A stretch of DNA of 64,000 nt, taken from Cervus elaphus. Lineage: Eukaryota > Chordata > Mammalia > Artiodactyla > Cervidae. The position numbers and the translations under genes are program-made. The stretch spans positions 34,278,001 to 34,342,000 of the forward strand of contig NC_057838.1 in assembly GCF_910594005.1 (NCBI RefSeq). The letters run 5' to 3'. Every line of letters starts with the position of its first letter. The stretch's first letter is position 1. A model generated the notes under the pieces. That model ran no database searches. It was not told the origin of the DNA and saw only the letters and a program-made list of their open reading frames with translations. Shown one piece after another: positions 44,985 to 55,722 of this stretch.

Positions 44985-45445
44985 TCTGACTTAAGTATGG
45001 ATATTAAATGTATGCAGACAGGCTGCTGTGTGCAGTGGCAATATGAAGACTAAGCATGTAAGCTGGTGTTTGCTACTTTGATAGGGACCTCCAAAAACTC
45101 TCCATGTCCATATTTCACCGAATTTTGACTGGGTGAATATAACTCCTTATGTTGTTACATTTATTTTAAAACTTAATATAAAAGAGGCATGTGCCAATTT
45201 TGGTATAGAGGAGAAAGTGTAGAGAACTTGGTTGCTTGTCAGCTATAGTGTTGGAGAAAGACACTTAGGGAATTAAGGTTCTTGGGTTCTGTACTTGCTG
45301 TACATTGTCAAGTGTGATGACTAAGTTGGTGATACTTGACTTTGTCTTCTGATGCGGATTATATCACCTACCTGTTCTATCTCACAAACTCCCTGAGAAT
45401 CCAATATAATAGTACAAATAAATCGGCCTAGAAGACCATAAAAAC
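44985..45445. other. Unassigned non-coding stretch
   Basis: No repeat or gene recognised. Confidence 0.5.
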
Positions 45446-45492
45446 TTTAAGCCAACTTTTTCACTCTCCTCTTTCACTTTCATCAAGAGGCT

Positions 45493-46828
45493 CTTTATTT
45501 TTATTTATTTATTTTTAATTTTTTTTTTAATTTTTTTATTAGTTGGAGGCTAATTACTTCACAACATTTCAGTGGGTTTTGTCATACATTGATATGAATC
45601 AGCCATAGATTTACACTTATTCCCCATCCCGATCCCCCCTCCCACCTCCCTCTTCACCCGACTCCTCTGGGTCTTCCCAGTGCACCAGGCCGGAGCACTT
45701 GTCTCATGCATCCCACCTGGGCTGGTGATCTGTTTCACCATAGATAGTATACATGCTGTTCTTTTGAAATATCCCACCCTCACATTCTCCCACAGAGTTC
45801 AATAGTCTGTTCTGTATTTCTGTGTCTCTTTTTCTGTTTTGCATATAGGGTTATCGTTATCACCTTTCTAAATTCCATATATATGTGTTAGTATGCTGTA
45901 ATGTTCTTTATCTTTCTGGCTTACTTCACTCTGTATAATGGGCTCCAGTTTCATCCATCTCATTAGAACTGATTCAAATGAATTCTTTTTAATGGCTGAG
46001 TAATATTCCATGGTGTATATGTCCCACAGCTTCCTTATCCATTCGTCTGCTGATGGGCATCTAGGTTGCTTCCATGTCCTGGCTATTATAAACAGTGCTG
46101 CGATGAACATTGGGGTGCACGTGTCTCTTTCAGATCTGGTTTCCTCGGTGTGTATGCCCAGCAGTGGGATTGCTGGGTCATATGGCAGTTCTATTTCCAG
46201 TTTTTTAAGAAATCTCCACACTGTTCTCCATAGTGGCTGTACTAGTTTGCACTCCCACCAACAGTGTAAGAGGGTTCCCTTTTCTCCACACCCTCTCCAG
46301 CATTTATTGCTTGTAGACTTTTGGAAAGCAGCCATTCTGACTGGCATGTAATGGTACCTCATTGTGGTTTTGATTTACATTTCTCTGATAATGAGTGATG
46401 TTGAGCATCTTTTCATGTGTTTGTTAGCCATCTGTATGTCTTCTTTGGAGAAATGTCTGTTTAGTTCTTTGGCCCATTTTTTGATTGGGTCATTTATTTT
46501 TCTGGAATTGAGCTGCAGGAGTTGCTTGTATATTTTTGAGATTAATCCTTTGTCTGTTTCTTCATTTGCTATTATTTTCTCCCAATCTGAGGGCTGTCTT
46601 TTCACCTTGCTTATCGTTTCCTTTGTTGGGTAAAAGCTTTTAAGTTTCATTAGGTCCCATTTGTTTATTTTTGCTTTTATTTCCAATATTCTGGGAGGTG
46701 GGTCATAGAGGATCCTGCTGTGATTTATGTCGGAGAGTGTTTTGCCTATGTTCTCCTCTAGGAGTTTTATAGTTTCTGGTCTTATATTTAGATCTTTAAT
46801 CCATTTTGAGTTTATTTTTTCCACTTCT
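45493..46828 (-). mobile_element. Young ruminant L1, 3' end
   Basis: T/A-rich tail region, the 3' UTR (attagttggaggctaa) and ORF2 C-terminal coding, 5'-truncated where it meets BovB text at 'tttattttttccacttctc'. No duplication frames it. Confidence 0.92.
45868..46815 (-). pseudogene. L1 ORF2 C-terminal region, one nonsense codon
   Basis: About 316 codons of L1 ORF2 in a single frame, from 'DLNIRPETIKLLEENIG' to the terminal 'ILTHIYGI', interrupted by one TAA (46375-46377), where other copies suggest CAA (Gln). The cysteine-rich CWRGCG...CWWEC segment is intact. One stop over this length indicates recent insertion. The 5' truncation removes endonuclease and RT, so it is dead regardless. Confidence 0.88.
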
Positions 46829-47124
46829 CTTCTTTTCACAGCTATTTGTAAGGCCTCCTCAGACAGCCATTTTGGTTTTTTACATTTCTTTTCTTGGGGA
46901 TGGTCTTGATCCCTGTCTCCTGTACAATGTCACGAAACTCCATCCATAGTTCATCAGGCACTCTGCCTATCAGATTTAGTCCCTTAAATCTATTTCTCAT
47001 TTCCACTGTATAATCATAAGGGATTTGATTTCATTCATACCTGATTGGTCTAGTGGTTTTCTCCACTTTCTTCAATTTAAGTCTAAATTTGGCAATAAGG
47101 AGTTTTCATGATCTGGGCCATTTA

Positions 47125-47330
47125 ATATAATTTCTTGACAAACCCATTATGTACCAGAAACTATGCTAGATATCCTAGATTGGTATATGACACATAAGCC
47201 TTATAACAACCCCATGAAAATGTATTATCACCATTTTACATACTTGTTCCACTTATTATGGTGACACAATAAGTAGCAAAACTCGATTTGAATAAGTATT
47301 CAAATTCAGATAAATCTGCCTTCAAAAACA
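47125..47330 (-). mobile_element. MIR SINE
   Basis: 'acccattatgtaccagaaac', 'cttataacaaccccatgaaaa' and 'caccattttacatacttg' in reverse MIR order. Confidence 0.72.
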
Positions 47331-47351
47331 AGTCTGCGTTACATTATGGTT

Positions 47352-47766
47352 GCCTGTAGTAGGTTGAATGGTACCCCCAAAAGATATGTCCATGTCCTAC
47401 CCCCTGTGAATGTGACCTGATTTGTAAAAGGGTTTTTACAGATGTAGTTAATTGAAGGACCTTGAGGTGGACTCATCCTGGATAATTTGGGTGCATCCCA
47501 AATGTTCTTATAAGAGACAGAGAGGAGAAGACACAGAAATAAGATAAGAAGATAGGAGCAGATATTGGTGTGATGAAATCAGAAGCCAAGTAATGCCTGG
47601 CACCACCAGAAGTTGAAAGAAGCAAGGAAATATTTTCTTCTATAGCATTTGGACAGAATACAACCCTAACAATTCTTGACTTTGGACTTCTGGCCTGTAG
47701 ACCTGTGAGAGACAAATATTTGTTGTCATAAGCCACTCATCTTGTAATAATAAGTTGTTTCCATGA
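47352..47766 (+). mobile_element. MLT1-type LTR (ERVL-MaLR)
   Basis: 'tgtagtaggttgaatggtac', 'agatatgtccatgtcctacc', 'gaatgtgacctgatttgtaaa', 'ataagagacagagagg' and 'ttggacttctggcctgtag', in the order of MLT1 LTRs. Appears solo; no internal viral sequence recognised beside it. Confidence 0.88.
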
Positions 47767-47944
47767 CAAAAAAACAAACAAACTAATGCATAGCCTGTGT
47801 CATTTTTAAACTACAGACTGGCTTATACTGTATCTTTAAAAACTTAAAATGCTGACTACCTCATCTTATTATTATGGTCACTGATGTCTTTGGTGTCTTT
47901 CAGTTAGACTAATTTTTTGTCTTCTTCTCCACTTGTAACCTTTA

Positions 47945-48160
47945 AGGACCTTTCCCACAGTAGTATCAGTCTATGCACAAGATCCTGGACATGGCTTCAT
48001 GCCTTTGCTCACCTTGACTCCCACCCCTGGAAGGCTGTTCTTAGCCTGTCTCACTCCATACCCTGCTGCCAATGTCATTCTCTAGCTAAGCCTGAATGAT
48101 AGATACCTCTTCGTGAAATCCTGGAGAGAGAGCCCCAGCCAGAATTAACTGCTGTGTCTG
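47945..48160 (+). mobile_element. L2 LINE ORF-end fragment
   Basis: 'catgcctttgctcaccttgac', 'cccctggaaggctgttc' and 'gtgaaatcctggagag' recall L2 plus-strand text ('gcctttgcacatgctgt' and 'tggaatgctcttcc' type), diverged. Confidence 0.5.
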
Positions 48161-48359
48161 GGTTCCCAGAGCAGTCTCCTTATTTCTCCACGTGTGACTT
48201 CTGCCAGTCTGTCCTGTGTTGTAGTTAGGCAGCTGCCTATGAAGTCCTGGAGGTAGGGTAGGAATTAAATGAATCTCAGTGCTTCCCCTGGTACCATTCA
48301 ATGGATGTCTCATGGTTGATGAAGGCTAACTTACCTCTCTATTCCATTGAGAATCTCTA

Positions 48360-48480
48360 TACAAAAGTTTCTCAAACTTGAATTTGTAAGAGAATCACCT
48401 AAATAACACATATTTGTTAGAAATACAGATTTCTGGGCTTTTGCAGAAGTCATTGCTTTTGGAGTAGGTCATCCAAATAA
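48360..48480 (+). mobile_element. MER5A-like hAT MITE, degraded
   Basis: 'aagtttctcaaacttgaatt' and 'agagaatcacctaaataac' then 'gttagaaatacagatttctggg' match the MER5A layout. Confidence 0.55.
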
Positions 48481-49107
48481 TTTTGACGCAAGTGATTGCC
48501 TCACTATACTGAGAAATAGTATTCTAAAATTTGGATTGGAAACTTCTGTGGTGTCCACCTGTTGAATAATACTTTTATGGATGTCTTCTGGAATATGAGT
48601 GACTTAAACTCACACCCTGCTTGGGAAAAGAAGAATCACATCATCCTTTATGACTTTGGTCAAAAGAGCCTGCACATTTGATTCCATTTCTAAACTCTGT
48701 CTCAGATCAACTGAAATATTTCATATTTCCTGAGCTGCTTAGGACTGAGGTTTGTTTCCTTATTCAAAATGCACATGCATGGGCTCTCATCAGATACATG
48801 GTGAGAATTGTCTTATGAGGAAATGCTTCTCTGTCTCTTAAACAGTTACAAGTTCTTTTTCTGTCTACTTCTCCGTGTTTAACTTGCCTTCAAAGAGCTT
48901 TAACTGCATTACTTTAGGCATTGATAGAAAGAAAGGGCTGCATAAGCACCCATGTCCATTAAAGGAACAACCAAATGTGCTGTGTTTCTATCTTTTAAGA
49001 CATTAGAAATTTCCACCTTCCTGCTTAGAAATGTCTTATGTCCTTGAAAACTTCTGCATTACAAAATAACTCAGTATAAGATGGATGAAGTTTTCTTTTT
49101 TGAGCTC
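48481..49107. other. Unassigned non-coding stretch
   Basis: No repeat or gene recognised. Confidence 0.5.
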
Positions 49108-49215
49108 CAGTAAAATGGGAATAATCTTGCCTACTTCATAGGACAGTTGTGAGGATTAGATAAAATAATTCACTATACAGAAAGCATTTAGTACAATGGT
49201 AGGCCTATAAGAGGG
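49108..49215 (+). mobile_element. MIR fragment
   Basis: 'gtaaaatgggaataatcttgcc', 'ataggacagttgtgaggattag' and 'gtacaatggtaggcc' are the MIR 3' half. Confidence 0.75.
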
Positions 49216-49395
49216 CCTCATAATGGTTAACCTTTTGAATATCAACCAGGTTTAATATTCATAATTCCAGGTATAACTTGAATTTTTTGTTGTCATCCTC
49301 CTCTTCTTCCTCACCATCATTAAATCTCTGGATATTAATTAGTATTTTTTTTGTATCAGGCGTATTTTAAGTACTTGACATTCGACCTCACTTTT

Positions 49396-49979
49396 CCATT
49401 ACTGCCCAAACAAGTTTTCACAAACTTAGCAGTTTAATACAACACAAAATTTCCATTTCAGTCTGTAGGGCAGAAGTCTAAAAGGGGTTCACTGGGCTAA
49501 CATCAAGGTGTTGGGGAAGTTGTGTTTCTTTCTGAAGGTTCTGCTTGTTTCCTCACTCAGGTATTTGGCAGAATTCAGTCTCTTACTGTGGTGGGACTGA
49601 AGTCCCATTTCTTTGCTGGTTATCAGCTTAGACTGTTCCCAACTTATAGAGGCTTCTTGCATTCCTTGGCTTGCAGACTCCTTCCTCCATCTTCAAAGCC
49701 AGAAATAGTGAGTTAAATCCCATTCACACTTTGGAATTTTCATGCATTTCATCTCTGACTTACCTTTCTGCTTTCCTGTTTCACTTTTAGGGGTCCATGT
49801 GATTAGATTAAGCCCACTAGGAAAGTCTAAGACAGTATCTGTATTTTGAAGTCTATAACCTTAATTACTTTTGCAACATTCCTTTTGCCACATAACATTA
49901 CATATTCCCAGGTTCTGGGTATTAAAAAAAATTAGACTTTTTTTTTTAAAAGGAAGGGGCATTATTCTGTCCACCACAG
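49396..49979 (-). mobile_element. MLT1-type LTR (ERVL-MaLR)
   Basis: Reverse MLT1: 'acaaacttagcagtttaatac', 'gtctgtagggcagaagtct', 'actgggctaacatcaaggtg', 'ccttcctccatcttcaaagcc', ending 'gcattattctgtccaccaca'. Expanded by a poly(T) near 49938. Confidence 0.85.
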
Positions 49980-50008
49980 AATTCTGTGGTTCTCATTGAA
50001 TTCTCCTG

Positions 50009-51231
50009 TTGTTCAGTTGCTAAGTCAATTCAACACTTTGTGAACCCATGGACTGTAGCACACCAGGGTTCCCTGTCCTTCACTATTTCCCAGAGTTTGC
50101 TCAAACTTATGTCCATTGTGTCAATGATGCCATCAAACCATCTCATCCTCTGTTGCCCCCTTCTCCTCCTGCCCTCAATCTTTCCCAGCATCAGGATCTT
50201 TTCCAATGAGTTGACTCTTTGCATCCGGTGGCCAAAGTATTGGAGCTTCAGTTTCAGCACCAGTCCTTCCAATGAATATTCAGAGTTGACTTCTTTTAGG
50301 ATTGACTGATTTGATCTTCTTGCTGTCTAAGGGACTGTCAAGAGAGCTCTCCAACACCACAGTTCAAAAGCATCAGTCTTCTGTGCTCAGCCTTCTTTAT
50401 GGTCCAACTCTCACATCCATACATGACTACTGGAAAAACCATAGATTTGACTGGATAGATCTTTGCTGGCAAAGTGATGTCTCTGCTTTTTAATATGCTG
50501 TCTAGGTTTGTCATAGCTTTTTTTCCCAAGGAGCAAGGCTTAATAATCTTACAATTTCATGGCTACAATCACCCTCCACAGTGATTTTGGAACCCAAGAA
50601 ATAAAATCTGTCACTGTTTCCACTTTTCCCCCATCTGTTTGCCATTAAGTGATGGGACCTGATGCCATGATCTTAGTTTTTTGAATGTTGAGTTTTAAGC
50701 CAACTTTTCTACTCTCCCCTTTCAGCTTCATCAAGAGACTCTTTAGTTCCTCTTTGCTTTCTGCCGTTAAAGTGGTATCATCTGCATATCTGAGATTGTT
50801 GATATTTCTCCTGGCAATCTTGATTCCAGCTTGTGCTTTATCCAGCCCAGCATTTTGCATGATGTACTCTACGTATAAATTAAATAAGAAAGGTGACAAC
50901 ATAGTCTTTACATACTCATTTCTCAATTTGGAATCAGTCCATTGTTACATGTCCAGTTCTAACTGTTGCTTCTTGACCTGCATACAGGTTTCTCAGGAGG
51001 CAGGTAAGGTGGTCTGGTATTCCCGTCTCTTTAAGAATTTTCGGTTTGTTGTGATCCACATGATTAAAGACTTTAGTGTAATCAATGAAGCAGAGTAGGT
51101 GTTTTTTCTGAAATCCCCTTTGAGCTTTCTTTATGATATACAGATGTTGGCAATTTAATCGCTGGTTCCTCTGACTTTTCTAAATCCAACTTGTACATCT
51201 GGAAGTTCTCGATTCATATACTGCTGAAGCC
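50009..51231 (-). mobile_element. BovB LINE, joined head-to-head to Bov-tA
   Basis: A reverse BovB from 'ttgttcagttgctaagtc' to 'atactgctgaagcc'. Its 3' end touches the left target duplication (gaattctcctg, 49998-50008). Its truncated 5' end meets the 5' end of a Bov-tA, and only after that SINE does the second copy of the duplication appear (51440-51450). Confidence 0.94.
50645..50926 (-). pseudogene. BovB RT remnant with intact YADD
   Basis: 93 codons of BovB palm: 'FLFNLYVEYIMQNAG', then motif C 'LRYADDTTLTAES', then 'KVGLKLNIQKTKIMASG'. The catalytic aspartates of motif C are present. A frame break upstream separates it from motif A, so it is inactive. Confidence 0.88.
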
Positions 51232-51439
51232 CCGGTTAAACTAGTGGCTCAGATGGTAAAGAATCTGCCTACAATGTGGGAGACATGAATTTGATCTATG
51301 GGTTGGGAAGATTTCCTGGAGAAGGCAATGGCTACCCACTCTAGTATTCTTGCCTGGAGAATTTTATGGACAGAGGAGCCTGGTAGACTACAGTCCATGG
51401 CTTCACAAAGAGTCAGATATGACTGAGCAAGTAAACTTA
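51232..51439 (+). mobile_element. Bov-tA SINE, in composite with BovB
   Basis: 'ctagtggctcagatggtaaag', 'gggttgggaagatttcctgg', ending 'gactgagcaagtaaactta'. The first ~9 bp (51232-51240) are diverged or filler at the junction with BovB. The 3' end directly meets the right target duplication gaattctcctg (51440-51450). Confidence 0.93.
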
Positions 51440-51454
51440 GAATTCTCCTGGTTT

Positions 51455-51590
51455 CCCTATGAAGTAGATTTCATTATACCCATTTTACAAATGACAAAGG
51501 GAGACTTAGCAAGATTAAATAACTTGCCTAAGATCAAATCTGCAGTAAGTGATGAAACCAGGATTCAAATCTTAGCACTTTGCCAGCAAA
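51455..51590 (-). mobile_element. MIR SINE
   Basis: 'ccctatgaagtagatttcatt', 'cccattttacaaatgacaaag', 'aataacttgcctaagatc' and 'gaaaccaggattcaaatc' in reverse MIR order. Confidence 0.78.
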
Positions 51591-52004
51591 AATCTGTCTA
51601 GTTTGGAATTAAACTAGGTTAAGCTAGAAAATGGGTTCTGCTACTGAGACTAGAGATTCTTTTTCTGTACTTATGGCCTGGGACAATTTAAAAGGAAAAA
51701 AAATGACTTACATTCAATATTTTGACTATCCATAGATGGTCCAAAAGCCTAAAAGAACTCTTAAGTCTGTATCAAAGATGTATATTTGTGGCCAATTCTT
51801 ATTGACATAGGGCACAAATATCTTGTAGCTCTTTTCACAGCTTTCTCCTGATTTTAGACTTTTCCCATTGCAACATTATCACCATCAAAACTTTCATCAG
51901 AGGTTGGAGGAAAACATTTTTAGGAACAAAAGATACAACCTCAGCAAATAAGTGGTATACTTTTGTGATCATATCTATCACTTATGTAATATTAATCTCT
52001 GTGA
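51591..52004. other. Unassigned non-coding stretch
   Basis: No repeat or gene recognised. Confidence 0.5.
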
Positions 52005-52135
52005 AGTGCCTTCTGTCACTTAGTGACCCTACAAGTACTATTAATTGCTGGACATTTTAGGCAAGGAAACTGAGAAACTGATACACAGACTTGCTGAGAT
52101 TTGAACCTTGGAAGCCTGGCATCAAACTACTCTGT
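52005..52135 (-). mobile_element. MIR fragment
   Basis: 'aggcaaggaaactgagaaactg' and 'cttgctgagatttgaaccttgg' are reverse MIR core. Confidence 0.68.
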
Positions 52136-52544
52136 TCTGTCACCACTATAATCTTTTCTTCTAAGATGGAGATATTTGTATCTTTCCTACTTTCTAACAG
52201 TTTCCACATTTTCCCCTTGCCTGGGGTATCTGATACCAGGCATCTTGGCATTTGGGCTCCTCTCCTGTATACAGATGATGCCCTAATGATAAAGCCTACA
52301 TACCCGCTAGGCCAGGCAAAGGTGAAAAATTGTTTTAAAAAGAAGAATTTTCAGATTTTTACCCAGTAGATCTGTTTAATTCGTAAGTAAGTTCAGGGTA
52401 AAGTACTTTGATAGTGTTTAACCTGGTGTAGATAAGATGCTATACTCCTGAGGTTTAAGTGAGGAGCCTAGAACTTTCTCCTAATTCCAACTGAATCCTT
52501 AGTATAAATCTCATAGCATGGGCCGTAACTGACATATTATTTCC
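52136..52544. other. Unassigned non-coding stretch
   Basis: A 92-codon frame (52091-52369) begins inside the MIR and has no domain. Nothing recognised. Confidence 0.45.
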
Positions 52545-52845
52545 TTACATATGTGTAGCTCTTTTATAATTTACAACACATTTTTACATGTTTTCTCATT
52601 CAAACCTCAAAAACATTCTGTGAAGGAAAATGTCATATCATTATCATGATAATGATAATGATGATTATGATGATGAATGCTTACCATATGCCAATGTCAA
52701 ACACTCTACACATTTTACCTTATTTAATCTTCTCACTATCCTTTGAAGTAGGTACTACTTATCCCCATTTTAGAAATAAAGCTGATTGACTTTTTTAGGG
52801 TCACCAAAATAGTAAGGATGGAATTAAGTTTTAAACCCTGTCAAT
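52545..52845 (-). mobile_element. MIR sequence with an internal ATGATA-rich repeat
   Basis: 52680-52845 is a clear reverse MIR ('cttaccatatgccaatgtc', 'tttgaagtaggtactactt', 'cccattttagaaataaag'). 52545-52632 looks like a second, weaker MIR end. Between them is a simple repeat of ATGATA/ATGATG units (52633-52678). Confidence 0.62.
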
Positions 52846-53004
52846 TTGACTCCTAGGAGTGTATCCTAAACTAAGACTCAATAGCATTATTTCTATTCTT
52901 CAACTAAACCAATGAAGACCTAGAGTAAAATTAAATATGGTTTATCAAAGGTTACCAAGCTGACAACTGTAGGACTTGGATCAAGTTTTCAGCTTTGTAT
53001 TTGG

Positions 53005-53222
53005 AGATGGTAACAATATAGTAGAATGATATGGAATCAGAAAGAGTTCATTTCTCCATGAGGCACTAAATGTGTGACCTTGGGTAAATCATGGATACCT
53101 TCTAATCTTTAATTCAATTCACTGTAGAGTGGGGATAATCATACCTACTTCCTTAGATTGTCAGCAGGATGGAAATAATGTACGTAAAATGACTGGCATG
53201 TATTTAGTAGCTGTTATTACTT
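53005..53222 (+). mobile_element. MIR SINE, near full length
   Basis: 'gaggcactaaatgtgtgacc', 'cttgggtaaatcatgg', 'gtagagtggggataatcatacc' and 'actggcatgtatttagtagctg' in plus MIR order. Confidence 0.8.
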
Positions 53223-54329
53223 AAATCTTCCAGTGCACCAGTGCCTTCTCTAAATGACAGTCCAGGTCTGGTAGGTTTGGGGTGTGGTGAAATTGTAGCT
53301 GGTTGGGGGAAATTGTCTAAGCAGCCCTCAATCATTTTTCACATGAGCCATAGGCTTTTGGCAGGCACCACCTGATAAATCAGCCTCAGCTTAGGAAGAG
53401 CCTCAGAGACATGCCCTTGACCTGAGAAATACAGTGAAGGAGACCACTGTAAAGTTTTGGTTAACCTGGCAGATCTAAAGCAATCAGATCTGGGGTCTGG
53501 GGGCTTATTAATAAGCATCATGCTTTCCCTTTAGCTGTTTCCCTAGATGAGCTAATGATAAACATGATATCTTATGATCTCTTCTGCTCATTATAATCTC
53601 CCTCCTACAAGATAAGATTCCAAAAGCAGCTCTGGAAAGCTGTGCAAAATGTGATGGTTTTGGAAAATGAACAAATGCTGAAGATTGCTGCCTGTGTCAG
53701 GTTGTAAGTATTAGAGTAGAGCGCTGAAATATACACTGGCAGGGAGTTTTAAAAGGTTGATCCCCTGAGTATACACCGATGTGGCCCAGAAACAGTTCTA
53801 TTCAGAATGATTTATGTTCCATGGTGCCCTGGTGTGATCTGAGTTACCTTTGGAAGGAAGAGCAGACATCAAATGAATATAGAGGATAAAAATAGGTAGA
53901 TGAGCATAAATGCAGAAATATCCTGAGTCTCTTAGCTCTTTCTAAGGAGATTTTCAGGGGACATACCTGGAAAACTCAAACCCTCTTGTGCCTACTGGTA
54001 TTGAAGATTTGAACTGTAAAAATTTGTGAATAACCTGATCCCTGCTAAGGCCTGTGTGGGCCTCTTCCTTCCAGCCTTTTGCCTGAAAAGGAAGGATTAA
54101 AAAACAGGAGTGGAAGGAAGTTTAGAAATAAATAGTGACATCTAATCCGCCTTGGTGCCTGCTTCTCAGTGGACTTGAACTAATGTACAACTGTTTAAAA
54201 TGTTTAGGCATCCCAAGCAGAAGAAATGATTGAGTCAGGCAGCCCTAACTTGACTTGTTGGATCCAATAAGCTCCAAGAAACTAACCTGAGGGTAAAGCA
54301 TGTATCTCTTTGTGCTCTATAATTAAACA
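53223..54329. other. Unassigned non-coding stretch
   Basis: About 1.1 kb without a recognised repeat; no defensible coding frame. Confidence 0.5.
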
Positions 54330-54463
54330 GATCTAGCTATCTTCACATCCTGCCTCTGCCACTAAGTAACTATGCTTCTATGGGAATGTTACTTTATCTC
54401 TCTAAACCTCAGTTTCCTTATTTGTAAAATGGCAGTAATAATAATGGTGTAAGTAATATATTA

Positions 54464-54664
54464 GGGCTTCCCTGTTGACTCTGTAGTAAAGTGTCTGCCT
54501 GCCAATGCAAGGTTCACTATCTGAGTCAGGAAGATCCCTGGAGAAGGAAATGGCAACCCACTCCAGTATTCTTGCCTGGAAAATCCCACAGACAGAGGAG
54601 CCTAGTGGGCTACAGTCCATGTAGTCACAAAGAGTTGGATACAATTTAGTAACTAAACAACCAC
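54464..54664 (+). mobile_element. Bov-tA SINE nested in MIR
   Basis: 'gggcttccctgttgactctg' to 'tagtaactaaacaacc'. Flanking duplication aatatatta (54455-54463) and aatctatta (54665-54673), one mismatch. Confidence 0.93.
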
Positions 54665-54696
54665 AATCTATTAAGTTACACAGACCTGTTATAAAG

Positions 54697-54732
54697 GTTA
54701 CATTAGAAATACATGTTACATTAGAAATACAC
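54697..54732. repeat. Tandem duplication, 18 bp x 2
   Basis: gttacattagaaatacat followed directly by gttacattagaaatacac, inside the MIR. Confidence 0.96.
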
Positions 54733-54785
54733 TGCTTAACAGTGTCTAGTCTATAGTAAGTGCTCTATGAATGTTATCCTGTATG

Positions 54786-55294
54786 ACTTTTTTGGCATCT
54801 TTTGTCCAGATTCTATGGATCTGTTAATGTTGGCAAGTTATGGTAAGACCACTTTATTCTAGTCTTCTTGTTGTTTGCTGTTTACTAGAAGGTCAACTTT
54901 TACTTCAGAAGGCATATCTTTAGCTAGATCCAGCCAAAGTAATTCCCAGGACTATGTTTTGAGCCAAGGAGAAGGAGAAACAGCCTGAGCTGTTGACAAG
55001 GCCCTTAGGTATTTCTTGGCTCAGTCATCAGGGATAGGAAACTCAGAGAACAACACAGGCGACCACTGTCACTTCCAGCCTGCTGCCAGCGCAGACAGAA
55101 AACAGAGAGCTCAAGCCAGCCAGATCACAGGTGCAAAAGCCACTGGAGACAGGAGCCTATTCCAAAGCTGCCTTGGCACAGCTGTTCAATATGAAGGTCA
55201 GCCAAATGCATGAGGTGTCACCTCTATTGATCTTGAAAAGGAACAGAAAAAAATGGATTTGAGAAAAGTTAAAGTCTGATTAGGCTCTTGAAGG
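54786..55294. other. Unassigned non-coding stretch
   Basis: Slightly more GC-rich at 55020-55200. A 65-codon frame there has no domain. No repeat recognised. Confidence 0.45.
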
Positions 55295-55523
55295 GGGCTT
55301 CCCAGGTGGCTCAGTGGTAAAGAATCTGCCTGCCAATGCAGGAGGCAATGGAGATGTGGATTTGATCCCTGGGTCGGGAAGGTTCCCCCCAGAGAAGGAA
55401 ATGGCAACCCACACCAGTATTCTTGCCTGGGAAATCCCATGAACACAGAAGCCTGGCAGGCTACAGTCCATGGGGCTGCAAAGAGTTGGACACAACTGAG
55501 TGACTTAGCATGCATGCTTGTTG
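55295..55523 (+). mobile_element. Bov-tA SINE
   Basis: Full length, 'gggcttcccaggtggctcag' to 'gagtgacttagcatgcatgc'. Possible short duplication ctcttgaag (55285-55293) and cttttgaag (55525-55533). Confidence 0.95.
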
Positions 55524-55594
55524 ACTTTTGAAGATGATCAGATGCTTTGGAATAATATAATAAGAGTAGGTATGAGTCAAAACTCTGTTTTTAT

Positions 55595-55722
55595 GAGATG
55601 GGGGATATTCAGAACCAGAGAGGGAAATGAATTGTTCCAGGCTACACAGCCATCAGTGCAAAGCCAGGCCTATGATCTGGCTCTCTGGACCCCACTTTCT
55701 ATTACATGGCACTGCTAGATAG
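55595..55722 (-). mobile_element. MIR fragment
   Basis: 'agagagggaaatgaattgttcc', 'ggctacacagccatcagtgc' and 'gatctggctctctggacccc' are reverse MIR. Confidence 0.7.

Larger units (their letters stand above)
45446..47119 (-). mobile_element. BovB LINE in two pieces around an L1
   Basis: The left piece 45446-45492 ('tttaagccaactttttcac') and right piece 46829-47119 ('cagctatttgtaaggcctcc' to 'catgatctgggcca') are both reverse BovB. In the BovB consensus these are more than a kilobase apart; that middle, including the RT domain, is absent and an L1 sits in its place. The BovB 3' end left of 45446 is also missing. Confidence 0.87.
54330..54785 (+). mobile_element. MIR SINE split by Bov-tA
   Basis: The left part is 'cctgcctctgccactaagtaac' and 'aaacctcagtttccttatttg'; the right part is 'acctgttataaaggttacatt' and 'tctatagtaagtgctctatg'. 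Joined, they form one plus MIR. Confidence 0.8.

Noticed and set aside
45493..46828. Potentially active L1
   Set aside because: Despite a nearly open ORF2 end it is 5'-truncated and lacks ORF1, endonuclease, RT and promoter.
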